Positions 1 to 12,829 of a DNA stretch of 64,000 nucleotides are shown one piece after another (the stretch's first letter is position 1; the number at the start of each line of letters is the position of its first letter). Both the position numbers and the translations under genes were made by a program. The notes below the pieces were generated by a model. That model had not been told where the DNA came from, did not search any database, and was given only the letters and a program-made list of their open reading frames with translations. The DNA is from Otis tarda (taxonomy: Eukaryota > Chordata > Aves > Otidiformes > Otididae), in the NCBI GenBank assembly GCA_026413225.1, contig CM048554.1, forward strand, positions 44,061,463 through 44,125,462, written 5' to 3'.

Positions 1-2862
1 TGTGCTCTTGATAAGGGAGGCTCATCAAAATATCCAATATTCAGGTTCAGGTTGGAATCAAAATTGTCAGATTGCCCTTATTGACTTGAACTGTTGCTTG
101 GGAACTAAATTGTCTATGATGGGAATACAGAGAATTTGGGGATTTACAATATGTTCTATAGTCTGAGCCTATATCAACAATAAAAAGAGACTACGCTTTG
201 CAAGGTTAATGGCATATGTTCATCTAGACTGATTCTGAGAAGAACTTCATAAGATCATTTTATTTTCACTTCGCAAAAAATAAGAAAATTGCCATTTGGA
301 GAACAACCTGAAAACTGTGTGACTGTGTACTGAATTGTACTGGGCTAAGACTAAAAATGCGTACTTTAGTTTTTTCCTCTAGGAGGTTTCCTGCCAGCTC
401 TAAAACAGGATATGATTTTGGAGAGAGAGAGAAGTCAGATTCTTCTGCAGTCCATGCAGACATTATTTAAAACACTTGAGACAGAATAGTAAGAAACAGA
501 AGTAACCAAAATAAGTCTAAGTGCTAGTTCTCAAGTTGCTAAGTCTTCATATGGTAGAACTGATTATATACCACATTTTCATTACCTCAGTATATTCTAT
601 AATTTGTTCTGTGAGTCCAGAACGTCAAAAGAAGGACATAAAACTTCACTGATGGCAACAAGCACAAAACATGACTCTCTGAAAGACTTGACATTTCGGT
701 TGAAGGGAAAAAAACTCTTGAACTGTGATGACATCAGGCATAATTTATGTCTTACTGATTATTGACTGAAAAACAAACTAATGTCGGAAGACAATTACTC
801 TGGAGCTCATACCTGGGTCAAATATTCTTGTGAACTGTGTATGTGTGACTGTACAAGCGAGCATTGATGCATATTTGGGCATGCAAGAGCACATTCTTTG
901 AGCAAAATTGTATCTTGCTCAGAAAATGTAATGCAGTTAGGTATAAAGGAAATGTTAGGAGAGCAAGCAGGGTGACTACCTATTTCCGTTTCTTTTCTAG
1001 AAGAGAAGAGTTACGTTTTGAGTAACTCTTTTGAGTTCAGTAAAACTGCAGCAAGACAGCTTATGCTAATAATAAAATAAGAGAAAGATTCTCAAATGAC
1101 AATTCTAAATCCCTTTCACTAAATCCACACTTATATAAGCAGTTAGGTAATTTTCAAGATTTTTCTCTCTCTGTCTCTGTGTGTGTATCTAAGTGTATAT
1201 TTACCACACACACAAGCATACATACATACATATATTAAAATATTTATTCCCCTAGGGGGGAAAAGATAGGAGAACATGGGAGACCAACTGTTCAATACAA
1301 GCTCACATACTGAGCTGAGAGATGAGTGACAGTGTGTATTTAGTTTTTTTAGTTTTTAGAGTGCAAGCGGGGAGTGAATGCATTTGGGATAGGAAACACA
1401 ATCCTGGCAAACTGAAGAGAATTTGATATATTTTTAAAGGATTTCAAAAACTTGTTTTATAGACTGTTTTTTATTAATTGGGATCCAGTTCTGCAGCAGT
1501 GAAGTGAGAAGAGGCTGAAAAGATCTGAGGATGATTGTACGTGGGTATTTTGGTCCATGTCATTCTCATATGTCATCTTGAAATGTGAAGAAGAACTTTG
1601 GGAAGGCAGCATAAGGAGGAAGGGAGATGCTAAGCTGTGCACCTGGGTTAGGAAGAAGAAATAAGAGTTGCTAGCAGATTACGTAATTGGGTGAGGACAG
1701 ATGACATTGGATGTAGATGATGCCCTGGATATTCTGGCTGTGTTGCAAGAAGTCTTAACTGTGTGAAAGGTTGTGTGCTTGAAGTGATCAATTTAAGTTT
1801 GTGCTTAGGGGCCCATTCAGATGTCACTGTGCTCCAGATAGTATTATTGAAGGTCTCAGTCATCAAAGAGCAGAGAGACGATGCATATCAAAATAGAAAA
1901 TTAGTATAGGCATTCACATAATAAAATCCACTAATCAAATCATAACTGCACAACGGCTACACTCTGTTACTGCCTGGAAAAAAAAAAAAATATATGTATC
2001 CCATGAGTCAATCACAGTGGGCAAATATTTTAAAATAAATTCCATCACTTTGTATGTTAGCATGCTTAATTATGAGCAATCTTGTATTCTAAACATCACA
2101 TTTTGTCTCAGGAAATTAAGGGAGACATCTTTAAAAACCAAGGAAGGAAAAGTTTTTTAGCAATTAGTTCCATTTTACCTAAGATATTTTAAAATGCAGA
2201 ATTTCTGCTAATAAATATTGTACATGATCAGTTTTGAAGGGTTTCATTACATCTGTTTATCTTTTAAGACACATTCCTCTACAGTTTAGCCGCAAATAAA
2301 TTTTGTTTAGCATGGTGGAGGCTGCTAGAAATGGTACTAAACCAATACCACATCCACTACAACATTTTGCCATGGCAGAATTGCTCTGGGTTACATGGTT
2401 TCAGATTTACATTTCCAAAGAGAGTATGTTCCGCACTGTTTCTATTGTGAGGCTTTTCCATAGCCTAATACATGATCTCAGCCACAAAAAGCTTTGCTCA
2501 TATTCAGCCTTTTCTTGGTGCTGTCTCACTGCTCCCAGGTCCATCCAACATTAACGTCATCCTTCCTTTCTGCTTGGGCAGGTCTTCAGAAGCCCTGGTT
2601 GTTGGCTCAGTTCATCACTGGTCACTGTGTGACCCGTGCAAGGTGTTGGGGAGGGCTCCTATGGGTTTAGTTGTGTTCAAAGCTTCAGATCACACCCAGG
2701 CTCCATGAAGGGCTGCTTTCTCCCCTGCGTCATGCTCATGCTCTGCAAAACATTGTTTCCTGCTTTCCCACCCCTGTCTGCTAAGAACCATGTCTGATCA
2801 GATGAAGGAAAATATCGAATGCCTAACACGCCTAAGAGTAATTTTTTTTCTCTTCCTCCAGC
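1..2862. other. Unassigned non-coding DNA
   Basis: AT-rich sequence with the compound microsatellite at 1161-1236 and an A-run near 1979-1991. Short open frames on both strands (60-83 codons) overlap each other and show no family features. I see no gene. Confidence 0.7.
1161..1236. repeat. Compound microsatellite (TC/TG/CA/CATA)
   Basis: Tracts of 'tctctctctgtctc', 'tgtgtgtgta', 'ccacacacacaa' and 'catacatacatacatata' follow one another. The TG and CA tracts are complementary and about 25 bp apart, so a hairpin is possible. Confidence 0.85.
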
Positions 2863-3001
2863 AATGCCCAGCACACCTCTAGCTTTCATTCACTTTGGGA
2901 AGAGTTGGGACAACGGCAGTCAACAGCTTATACCATTACCTGTAACATTTGGAAAATTAACAATAATAAGTGTTGCAAGAGATAGTGAAGATGAAAAATG
3001 A
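2863..3001 (+). other. Candidate 3'-terminal coding exon
   Basis: The acceptor-like 'attttttttctcttcctcca' plus G precedes an open frame that continues as PSTPLAFIHFGKSWDNGSQQ and ends VARDSEDEK before TGA (2999-3001). No family is recognised and no close AATAAA follows the stop. It may be chance. Confidence 0.15.
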
Positions 3002-3283
3002 TACATGCTAGAGTTAACCATTACTAGGATTATTATTATTATTTGTTAGGTATGACTCTTTGGGTTAGGGCATTTGACCCTAATATCAATAGTTTCTCTG
3101 TCCCTGGGGCAAAGACTTAATGCTTTTGCTTTCTGAACTAGTCACTATTTATAATATGTGTACTCTTTATTACAATCATTTTTTTTCAACTTTTTATGAA
3201 GTGTGCTTATTAAATGAAATGGTAAGTCTGGCACTGGCAAGTCTCTTGTGCACTTTTTTTTCACGTTTCCTTTCTTTTGGCAG

Positions 3284-3298
3284 GTCCATGAAAAGGGA
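3284..3298 (+). other. Candidate 15-nt microexon
   Basis: A dense polypyrimidine tract ('cacgtttcctttcttttggc', then AG at 3282-3283) is followed after 15 nt by the strong donor GTAAGT at 3299. The enclosed GTCCATGAAAAGGGA is a multiple of three (VHEKG in one frame, SMKR in another). This is only a splice-signal pattern. A chance pairing is plausible in a window this size and no host gene is recognised. Confidence 0.2.
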
Positions 3299-4758
3299 GT
3301 AAGTTTCTGTGGGCTGTGCATGCTTTTCCACCCTTTTTCGGGATTTGTCACATCTCCTGGAAGGCCTTATAACTCACAAAACATGAATTTATATCCCAGC
3401 AATTTGCCAAGTCTTGTCAAATCCTAACATTTTTGTTGGCAGCTATTTGCATCTCTAGGCTGAAAGGGAGTAACTTAGATCATCCAGTCACAATGCTGTT
3501 CTTTGGATACCTTCTGACGGTCGATGTGTTAGTTTTGATACACGGTTTAATCTCTGCTTGCAAGGGGCTGCCCACTATAATTCATGTCCTCACTCAGTGA
3601 ATCTTTTGCAAAGTGGACATTCTGCTTCATCAGCTGATTTTCCAGTTTTACACGTCTGCACTTGCAGTCCCACTTCTCTCTGAAGAAAAATGATCCGAGA
3701 AAAAAAATCTTTAAAATTAAATGGAGGTAATACTTCTTGCTTCTTTCAGATGCTGTTCCTTTGTTAGGTGCAGTTGCAGTGACCTTTACCACACTGTAAG
3801 GGAGACTGTACACTGAGCAGATCACGTGTTCATTTTTTTGGAAGATGCTTTTGCATCCCGCTTGTTTTTAACTCATGCCTGTCGCCTTAGTGCAACCACC
3901 ATGAAACTTCAGCTCTTGGGGTGTGGAATAGAAGTCATTTAAACCTTTAGGACAGGAATAAGTTTAAATACAAGTTATTGTTCATTACAACTTGTTCAAG
4001 CAGCTGTTTTTAAATGCCTGAAGAATAAAATAATTCTCGTCTTTTGCACTGAACAGAATTAGTGGTGACAAAACCAAGAGGATATGGGATTTCCTCAGGT
4101 AGGATCTGTGAAGACAATATGTATTGGTTTTGGTTACTAGCTCCAATGGAAGTGAGAAATTTTAATAATAAGCAGCGCAACAGATGTTAGATCGCTACAT
4201 CTAGTCCTGCCATATGCTCTTTGTTATGAGTCATTCTGGATGCCATCCATCCCCGTACCAGCGCTCTCTGGAAGCATCAATCTGTAGCAGGAAGAGTGAA
4301 CCGAGGCATATGCACAGGAACAGCTGGGGGGGTCTGCCTATCCCCTCCCCTAGTTCGGAAGGGGAGAATGTGAGAGCTGGGCTGCGTTTACATTCACCAC
4401 CATCTACACATGACCTAGGCCATGCTGGGTCCCGCTTAATTGGTACACAGCAAATGAGGAATCTACTTCTGGCAGTTATTTTTAGTCGTTCCATGTGGTA
4501 TCTCGGGATAGCAGTAGAATCTGACCTCCCTCTGAAATGAAGCACTCTTTGCCCTTTAGCACAGCCTTGCTTAAATTCTTTTTGAGCATGAATGTATTCA
4601 CTGGCCACTATCTGTGTCATATTTTCAAGGGAAAATTAGGATGGTACATAATCACACTTAGGCATACAAGAAACCTGTGGTTAAATTTGTACCCCAGATG
4701 GACCTTGTCCTTTTTTCTTCCTGTTTGAAAGCAAACACCCTCCCTTCTCACGCACCAG

Positions 4759-4867
4759 TGCAGTCTTTTATATCAGTGGGGGAGAGGAGCAGACACCAGA
4801 GAAGCTGGAGGAATAGAAAAGACAGGCTGCTGCTACCTCTGACAAGAATCACCTCAGGAGATCATGG
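4759..4867 (+). other. Candidate exon (109 nt)
   Basis: A pyrimidine-rich acceptor ('accctcccttctcacgcacc', then AG at 4757-4758) and a donor GTAAGG at 4868 bound 109 nt. One frame is open throughout (VQSFISVGERSRHQRSW and onward to SGDHG). No similarity to a known protein is recognised. See also the segment at 5071-5141. Confidence 0.22.
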
Positions 4868-5070
4868 GTAAGGGACAGCAAAAACATCTTTTGCTGGAAG
4901 ACAACCATGAGGTTTTCTTTCAGTTTGAGGAAAACCTCACTAGCTGCTAAAAAAACAAGTTTTGCATTTTAAAATTGGGAGTTATTTCAGCAATGAATCC
5001 CTGCCTAATGATATGTGCAAACATGGAGCTGCCACTCCTTTTCTCTCTGTCTCTCTCTTCTTTCCTATAG

Positions 5071-5141
5071 CCTTCCCCCCACTGCAAGAAAAACAAAAAA
5101 TTCTATTTTCAGCTGTGGATACGTGTGTCTCTAGCTGCTCG
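5071..5141 (+). other. Candidate exon (71 nt)
   Basis: A very strong acceptor ('tctctctcttctttcctata', then G at 5070) and the donor GTGAGA at 5142 bound 71 nt. Joined in phase to 4759-4867 across a 203-nt gap, the frame stays open (LPPHCKKNKKFYFQLW). No known protein is recognised. Confidence 0.22.
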
Positions 5142-5537
5142 GTGAGAATCAGTAATTGAGAGATTCATCTGGTCAGAGTGAGGAAACTGGCAATTCCCCA
5201 CGCACCTTTGCTGTGCGAGGGCAGAGCTGGCCGGGTCCACAGAGGGAGGCAGGCAGCCCCAGTTGTCCTCAGGTCCCCGGGACTCCAGCGTTCCCAAGCA
5301 AAAGAAGAAGGAAGCTGTTGTGCAACAGAGGGGAAATGGCAAGTGGTTCACTTTAAAGGATTTCATGCTTTGCTCCAGAAAACTGGCTAAAATTCTGATC
5401 TGCTTTTGAGAGAAAATCTCAAGCTATTGCCATGGTAGCAGTATTTTTGGTTACTTAAACTAGCTTATTGAGGACCCAGCCGGCTTTAGTTCCTTGGCAT
5501 ATGTCTAAACTTCAGTGAAAGTGAGTCATATCTAGTC

Positions 5538-5562
5538 TTTTTTTTTTTTTTTTTTTTTTTTT
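5538..5562. repeat. Poly-T tract (25 T)
   Basis: An uninterrupted run of 25 T, the longest homopolymer in the window. It could be the reversed poly-A tail of a retrocopy lying to its right, or simple slippage. I did not recognise any gene to the right. Confidence 0.95.
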
Positions 5563-5637
5563 GTGGTGGCAAATCTAATTTTTACTGTCTTGCACCCCGC
5601 TGTGCCGGTTGTACCATGCTGCAACCCGACCCCTCAA

Positions 5638-5662
5638 GGTGCTGAGTGGTTCTCTCAGCACC
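5638..5662. repeat. Perfect 9-bp inverted repeat, 7-nt loop
   Basis: Arms GGTGCTGAG (5638-5646) and CTCAGCACC (5654-5662) flank the loop TGGTTCT. The site lies about 75 bp from the poly-T tract. It may be part of an old palindromic repeat rather than a functional hairpin. Confidence 0.8.
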
Positions 5663-8102
5663 TGCACATCAGCATGGCCTCTGAGCTCCAATCTGCATGG
5701 TACTTGACTGGATAAGGCCTCTGGGGGTTTAAGTACAAGAGTAACGCCGTCACATCACGCGGCTGTTTACATATTGACATACAGTCCTGGTTCTGAGCAT
5801 CTTTCAGAATGGTGCAGGTTACTGGCACATTACCTTTAGGAGCCAGAAATGTCTTGGTCCAGAGAAGTATTTCTAGTGAATTTAATAGACTACATATTAT
5901 AAGCACGGCAATTATTTTTTTCTTTCTAACAGATTCAGTTGTACCAAATTTTATATTAAATTAGGGAATGGTACACTTTAACTATTCTCTGTGCCTGTGT
6001 GTATTAGATTTGAAATGTTTACTTTGGTATAGGATCCAGAGATTTCACCCTCTGCATCCCCCTCACACTGTGCTGAAGCCAAACAACGAAACTCGTTCTT
6101 TTAAAGTCACAATCTCCTTAGTGTTATTTGCAGCATAGATTTGTAATAGAGGGACATCAGTCTCCTAAACAGTCACCCTTTTTTTCACAGGCAGCGAATG
6201 GGGTATTTTTCAATGAGAGGTACATTTGCAAAAGACCCTTTTGCCAGAATACGCCTGTCTGTTAAAACAAGGCTTTTTTTCCTGTGAATAAGCGGCATTT
6301 AGAGGCGATGTTTACCAAGTCCAAGATGCAATTTTTTTGAGAATGACTATATAATATTAGCAAATGCATATGGCTTTATTACTGTAAATTAAACTGCCAT
6401 TTGAGTGAGCTATTGCAAATATGCCTTTCAAATGTAAAAGCTCATCTGGTTGATTACGTATGTATATATTTATACACTGCAGTTTCGGTTCTTGTTCTGG
6501 CAACTGTAGGCTAAACAGTTAATCTGGATATTTCCCACCCTGGCACTGGGACATCTTCCTCCCCTGTGGCAATAGCACACATGGAATTTTGTGAGTCTAC
6601 TCTGTCTCTTCACTAATGGGCTTCACCTTTTACCTCCTAGAGCTGAGGATCTTGATTTTAAATCCAGGGTTTACAGGTTCAGACCTTGCAGGCAACCTAG
6701 CCAGGGGTGTTCTCACACAGGCCCGAAATCAGTAACAGAAAAGCCAAGTAAAGAATTGTGATTTTATCCTTCCACGCTGTAATCCTTCTTCCATCTTTAC
6801 TGGATATCAGTATCTCTTTCCAGTTTTTGTGATAATTGGTGAATCAAAATAATTCACAAAGAGAAATGAGCTCTTTCCCAGAGACGGTATTTAAGTGTAT
6901 TTTTATGGTGGATAAGGTTTTGGTGTGTCATCTTTGAAAATATGGGCAAATGGATGATTTGTTTGATCCAACAAAAACAGCCACAGAAAGAAAAGGATGC
7001 AAAATTCAGGGTGTTGCAAGTTCACTCTCAGAGCTAAGCTGTGGTCTCTCTATTTCACTATTGCCAAGAATGCACGCCAAGTCATTGAGGTTGACCACGT
7101 TTTATTACCTCTGTTTTTGCTATTCTACCTTATTCCTGAGACAAGTGGGAAAATTGTGTCTGAAAACTGTCTTTAAACCTTGGACTTCTAGATTGTACAT
7201 CTTTAATGAATACTGGACGTGTTCCACTACTGTGCGCTGCTGTCTGGGCCTCAGCTTATTAGATAGTGTTTTGAAATCCATAATTATAACCAGGTTTGTG
7301 ATGGGTCATATGCCTCTGTATACAAAAATTTTTGTTATCCTGATAGAGCTGCTATTTCAGAGGAAATCAACTAATTCAAATCTAGTATTTGAATGCTTTT
7401 AGTTTTACTTGTTTTGGCCTTCCCTATCCAAGGTGTGAAAAACGGCGATTTCTATATTTCTGGGAAATTAATTTTCAAGGTTGACTTTGGGCCAGTAACC
7501 TGAAGTGCTAACATAGTCCATATGTCTGACTAGTAAAGGTTGACTGAAAAGTATGAAAGTTCTAGTGAAAGTCCATTTTTCCTCCTCCTTTTTGGTAAAT
7601 TGCAGGATTCCATTATACTGACGATAATCCAGTTATTCATGTCTGAGCACTGATCCCCAGTGAAGCTGGGATGAAGGTAAAATGCACGGAATTTTTTCTC
7701 TATAGGTGCTGTTTTCATACTGAGTAAAAGCTCAATATTTATAATTTGCTCTCCCGTAGTATTTGTCATCTTTCTGCCCCTCTCTTAAGATTATAATTCC
7801 CGCTCGATATTTTCTTTCTAAACTACCTCTCATTTTAATACACGTTTTGTGTTTTCTTAAAATAAATGCTGTCACGCAAATTTTCTACTTCCTTTATTGA
7901 GAAAACAGTAATAGTCATACCATGGTGGAAAAAAATTGAGAAGGAGGAAGAGACAGAGAAAGGAAACAGAAATCATAACCAAAAAGTTTGCACTGATTAT
8001 TGAAATAGTCAGTGTTCCCTTGGGCTGTGGGGAAGGGAAAGGCGCTTTTACAGTGTCTTGGAATATTTTTCTTCTGCACAATTCTGACTTTTCACCACAT
8101 AG

Positions 8103-8155
8103 TCATGCTACAGTGAGAGAGAGGAAGAAAAGGAAAAAGACTCGGAGGTTTTACA
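8103..8155 (+). other. Candidate exon with purine-rich interior (53 nt)
   Basis: A moderate acceptor ('attctgacttttcaccacat', AG at 8101-8102) and the strong donor GTAAGTTTTT at 8156 flank a GA-rich core ('gagagagaggaagaaaagga') of the kind that acts as a splicing enhancer. One frame gives a basic stretch, RERKKRKKTRRFY. Confidence 0.18.
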
Positions 8156-11100
8156 GTAAGTTTTTTCATTATCTTTCATAGTGACACTTGCTAGTAACAA
8201 GGCCCAGGGAATATTAATGTTACGGCTTTTAAAACTATGATTCTTGATACTCCTGTGTAAAATTATTTAACAAACATGTTCTTTTAGTACAAATGGTTTA
8301 TTCTAGACTGTGAAAATTTTGTAGCTTAAAACACGGGGTGTCACAGTGACACTTTTAATGTAGAGTCATTACAATATTTAGTATTGTGTTATTACTAGTG
8401 GGAAATATTTATGTATTTGTAGAAGGCTTCTGTAAGCCTCAGGTCCAGTTTTCAGCAGGGTATTTAAGGGCAGAAAAGAGACAAATAAAGACAGTGAAAG
8501 ACTTCAGTGAACAGCTTTTGTACGGTCAGGAGGGACTTCATGCAAATATGGAGCATTTCCCTGGACTAGAAACCCAAATAATGGTCAGAGAACCACAATA
8601 TTTTAAGAAATTTTGCCTATTGGTGGCTGCTTCTCTCTGAGCAGATTCAGGTCCAAATTACACTGAAATCAGTCTTAAGAATTCTATTTATTTAAAGAGA
8701 CTTTTAATTTTCTGAAGACAATCGACTGGCAAAAATTCTTCCAGATTTCAGAGCACATAAAGGGGTAACGCCGCTGTGGCAGCAGCTGCGGAGGTGAGCT
8801 GTGGAGAATCGGCAGGGCAGGATCAGGCCCAGAGCTGGAGAGGGGAAGGATACAGTAGCTTTCTTATCCGCAGCAAGGTGTTGGATACTGATCGAAAAAT
8901 CAACTCTATTTCTTTAACAGACTAAAAAATATGCCATAAAATGTTGTTAAATATTAAGGTATAAGTAGCAGTAAATTACTGAGCTCCCTTTAAGAAAAAA
9001 AAAAATGCAAAGCTTCCCCCTACGACTGCCAGATGACTACCTGAATTTGCAATTGCAGCATATATCTCCTCTAAAAACTGCTACCAATCTTCCAAATACA
9101 AGCAATAACTACATATGGACATGTTTAGCAAATCAGAAAGAAGAGATTGATTGCTGGGAAATGCTTTGCTTCCAATTATTTTCTCCGTAAAAGCTAAAAT
9201 TCCAGATAAACAGAGTAACAAAATCCCACTGGTTTATCTGTAAGTATACACTGATTTAGAAATGCTATTAAAATTGCTTATTTGAAAATTGCCGAGCAGA
9301 GAAGACTGGAAACAAAAACCTTTTCATATTGATCTGCTTTAAGGTTACATTTAAGCATTTTGGAGTGCAGCATTTAGTGCTGCTTCCATCACAACTCTAC
9401 ATTTTACCTTGTTTTCTTTTATCCTCTTTGCTATTAAATTAACCTGATTTTTCATGCTGACAATATGCAAGACACATTTCTCATGTCCAGTATATATAGC
9501 ACTTGCTAAATCAGCTCCTGGGACACCAGCTAATTTTAACAGGGGAGGCTAAGAGATACACTGTTACTTATTATTTCTAATGTGTGTCATAATAGGAAAC
9601 TTGTCATTTTCAGCCGTGATGCTGACTCAGTAGTAAGTTTATTTCCAGAATTACTAAAATAACTTTCCTCTCAGAGTAGCAAGGGACCCATGATTCACTG
9701 GTAGAGAACAGCAAAACAGAAAGAGGCCTTTTTCCATCTTTTAATATTAAAAAATAAACTAGTAAGAGTTCATAAAACAGTCCTGGAGAACCACTGAGAC
9801 ACAAAAAAGTGGCAGTAGATCTCATATTTCAGAGATTAGTTGAATACAACCATATGTAATTTGGGTTGCATCTTAAATATATAGCTCGTATTATTTCACA
9901 CATTTGACCGATGCTGCAAAACAAGATTTAGAGGGATCACTTTTTATTTGTTTATACCTACTTCACTTATGTCAGAATCAATCACTTTCAAGGACAGATG
10001 TTTTCTTACTTATATGTCACAGTAAAGTGACATTTTGTACATGTAACTTTCTTTCGGTTCACAACATTTAATGACTGTTCTTTCCCAGTCCTGAGTTTTT
10101 GGGAACACTCAGGTACTAAGTACAGCATTCAGAGATTTAGAGGGGCTGTTTCAAAAAATACTGGAACACCATTTAAATCTAAAGGGGACCTTTTAACTTA
10201 TGATATTTTTTCAAGGTTTTTTTTCTTCCTTTTCTGAAAATGACATATCTTCCTTTCTGTCATCATCAAAAATATTTTAATAAAGTGTAGGTGAATGCAT
10301 ATTGCTCCTCAGCTAATAAATCTGCACAAGTGTTTTGCTAAGGTAGTTATATATTGATAACTATATATTGTTAAGCTTTTATGCAGACTTGAACAGGTAT
10401 ATGCATGTATGTACAGAGATTGTATGTATAAAAGCCCCAGATTTGCAAGGTGTCATAAGAAAGGACTTTGTGTTTTCTACTGTCATGACTCTCAGCTGAG
10501 AGTAACCACAATACCTTTTCTGGGCACTTCAAACCCTTTCTGAACAAGGATGAAGACATAAAGAGAACTTCTCTCTTGAAGGGAGTAAAATCCCATGAAA
10601 CAGTATCTCCAGCGGCAACTTTTCATAGCCAAACACAAGCTGCTACTCTGAGCCAGGGGAAGGTCGTAGAAGACTGCCTTTGCTAACACTTTTAGATATC
10701 ACGAGCATCTCTCACAAATGATTCCTAAATTGCACTGATGGATTAGCTCCTTTTTACTTTATGTCCATTTCGATGTTACTGGAGCTCCCTGACATCTGTG
10801 GCATGGCGCACTGTGGGCACACGCTGTCCTTGAGCTAACGCTGGAGTGAGGGGCTCACAGCTTCAGTCACTCCTCTCAGAGCACACACAGTTCGTGCCTG
10901 TGAAGTCCCAGAGAGGTGTCTGTTCTCAGGGCTGCCTCATTCAGGGTGAGTATGAAGCCCTTTAGCGACTTGGAACATCAGCAAGGTACGTACAGTCCTT
11001 GTCATGCTCTCCTCCAGCTGTCTCGCTGCTTGGAGGATGCAACCAGAGACAGAAGCAGCTGATGCTAAAGAAGAGAAAACCCAATGATGAAAACTGAGCT

Positions 11101-11220
11101 TCACAACGCCCTCTTGTTTGCCATCCCTTCTCCCTGACTCCTCACAGAGTTTTTCTCTGCTTGTGCTCCAGGTGTTCCTGAACATCCAAATAGGGCCCAA
11201 ACAGAATGTATTTAACATTT
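8156..11220. other. Unassigned non-coding DNA
   Basis: Mostly AT-rich. 'ggatcaggccc' (8820) and 'gattcaggtcc' (8644) resemble pieces of the palindromic amniote repeat seen at 18068. No supported gene. Confidence 0.65.
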
Positions 11221-11257
11221 ACATTACATTACATTACATTACATTACATTACATTAC
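11221..11257. repeat. (ACATT)n microsatellite
   Basis: Seven perfect ACATT units followed by a partial unit, probably polymorphic. Confidence 0.97.
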
Positions 11258-12338
11258 TTCCTTCCAGGCAGATACGAACTTACTAACAAGAATAAAAACT
11301 TGGGATTTTTTAAACTTTTCTGTTGGTAGGCATGAAAATGCTAGATTTTGGGAGAGGAAAAAAAGCAATTATTCAGGTTCAGGAGTTCTCTTTGTCTGTG
11401 CTATTGCCCCTTACTTCCTCTGTGCTCCTCATTCGCTAGTGAACCCTAATGAGTTCCATCCCCACTGAAGGTCTGAGGTCCCATACTGAAACTGGTTCAA
11501 GCAATTTGCCCAAGCTACTTTCTGGCTTTTCATAGCCCACTTTCACCAGGGCTTTGTCATGACTTTCCATAGCACCACTTAGCTGGGGTATTTCCAAATT
11601 TAGTAGCTCAGGCCGTTGCAATCAGAAAAGACCTTTAGACTTATATGGAGCTCTTCACACCCAGAACAAAATGCAGTACCCAATTTGGACTTGGCCATCC
11701 CACAGAGACAACATGCTGCAGACTTCTTTCATCCTCAAAATTGCTTTACAGAATTAATTCCAGCCCCTAACGGCTGTAGAAAAAAAAAAGCACAAATGTC
11801 TTGAATATTAAGGAGCTATCAGAGCAGGGCGGGGGGACGACATGTGTCCTCATAGATGTTCTCTGCAGTGTGTTTCTGCATTCTCTCCCCAAAGCAGCAG
11901 ACAATTACTAGTGTGTCTTCACTTATTTCAACAAACTACTGGAATCAGGACAATCTGTAGCCCTCATGTTTATGCAGAACAAGTTGAAAACAATGGAGTA
12001 ATCAAGGATGGGGTTTGGTCTGTAATTTAAGCAAACATTTCAAACTACCTTACTTAATTGGGAGTTGGCCTCATGTCTTAGCTTAAGAATTTATTAACCA
12101 CTGACTGATAGCTTTTATTGGCTAGACACGTGGGGAAGATGACCATCACACTGTACACTCTCTTCTATGGCCATTCATGTCAGATAAAAATTACTCAGTG
12201 CTAACGTACACTGCCCATGTCAAGGAAAGCAATAGCAGAGACATAATTTTGTTCATATTACTAATCTGAATTTGTAATCAGTTCTTTTACTGTTTTTTTT
12301 TTAAATGAGTGATGTTAATGACTGCTCCTCACCATCAC

Positions 12339-12432
12339 AGAGTAAGGGTTCAACTTTGGTTTTGCCACAAGCATATTATGTGATGTAGGCAAAATATTTA
12401 ATCCTGACAGTTTTGTTTCTACAAATATGCTT
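12339..12432 (+). mobile_element. Possible MIR (tRNA-derived SINE) fragment
   Basis: The sequence follows the MIR core order. 'gggttcaactttggttttgc' stands for the 'gttcaaatcc..gctctgcca' part, 'attatgtgatgtaggcaaaa' for 'gctgtgtgaccttgggcaa', 'tatttaatcctgaca' for 'ttacttaacctct', and 'cagttttgtttctacaaata' for 'cagtttcctcatctgtaaa'. Many substitutions are consistent with great age. It is a pattern match only. Confidence 0.5.
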
Positions 12433-12829
12433 CCCTACACCAATTTTATATTCATAAGCTTATAAGGTTTTAGTGGCAGGATAGGGTTTTACTCTGCATA
12501 TGCATAAAAGAAAGTGTTCACAATTGCAACAGATGCTACTATAATCTGAGTAAAAAAGCACCACTACACCCATTCCTTGCATATTTTTTAACTACATATC
12601 TTGCACACAGAGTTTTATATTATACATTCACACGGTGTTCTTCTCCATCACCTTCCCATTTTGGCAGTCAACTGTTTATGCACTTAAATAACACATTAAT
12701 AGAGGTTCCGAAAGAAAACAGTTAGATGTTAGCTGTTATCCCAGGATATTGTGTTCATTTTCTAATAAGTGCCTCTAGTGCACTGGGGTCCCTAATCAAT
12801 GTAAATATTGTTTAAGATGAACATTGCAG

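Larger units (their letters stand above)
5142..8102. other. Unassigned non-coding DNA
   Basis: Holds the poly-T tract and hairpin noted separately. A 150-codon plus-strand frame at 6950-7402 is rich in Leu, Cys and Phe without domain features and looks fortuitous. The stretch 6290-6480 is non-repetitive, with octamer-like 'attgcaaatatgcc' at about 6413. Confidence 0.65.

Noticed and set aside
4231..4620. 129-codon minus-strand frame with a 108-codon plus-strand frame opposite
   Set aside because: They overlap antiparallel with no recognised domain and no transcript signals.
6950..7402. 150-codon plus-strand open frame
   Set aside because: No domain, no splice or promoter context, and a composition expected of AT-rich translated DNA.
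10330..10380. 'ttatatattgataactatat' near-palindrome
   Set aside because: Short and low-complexity, expected in AT-rich sequence.
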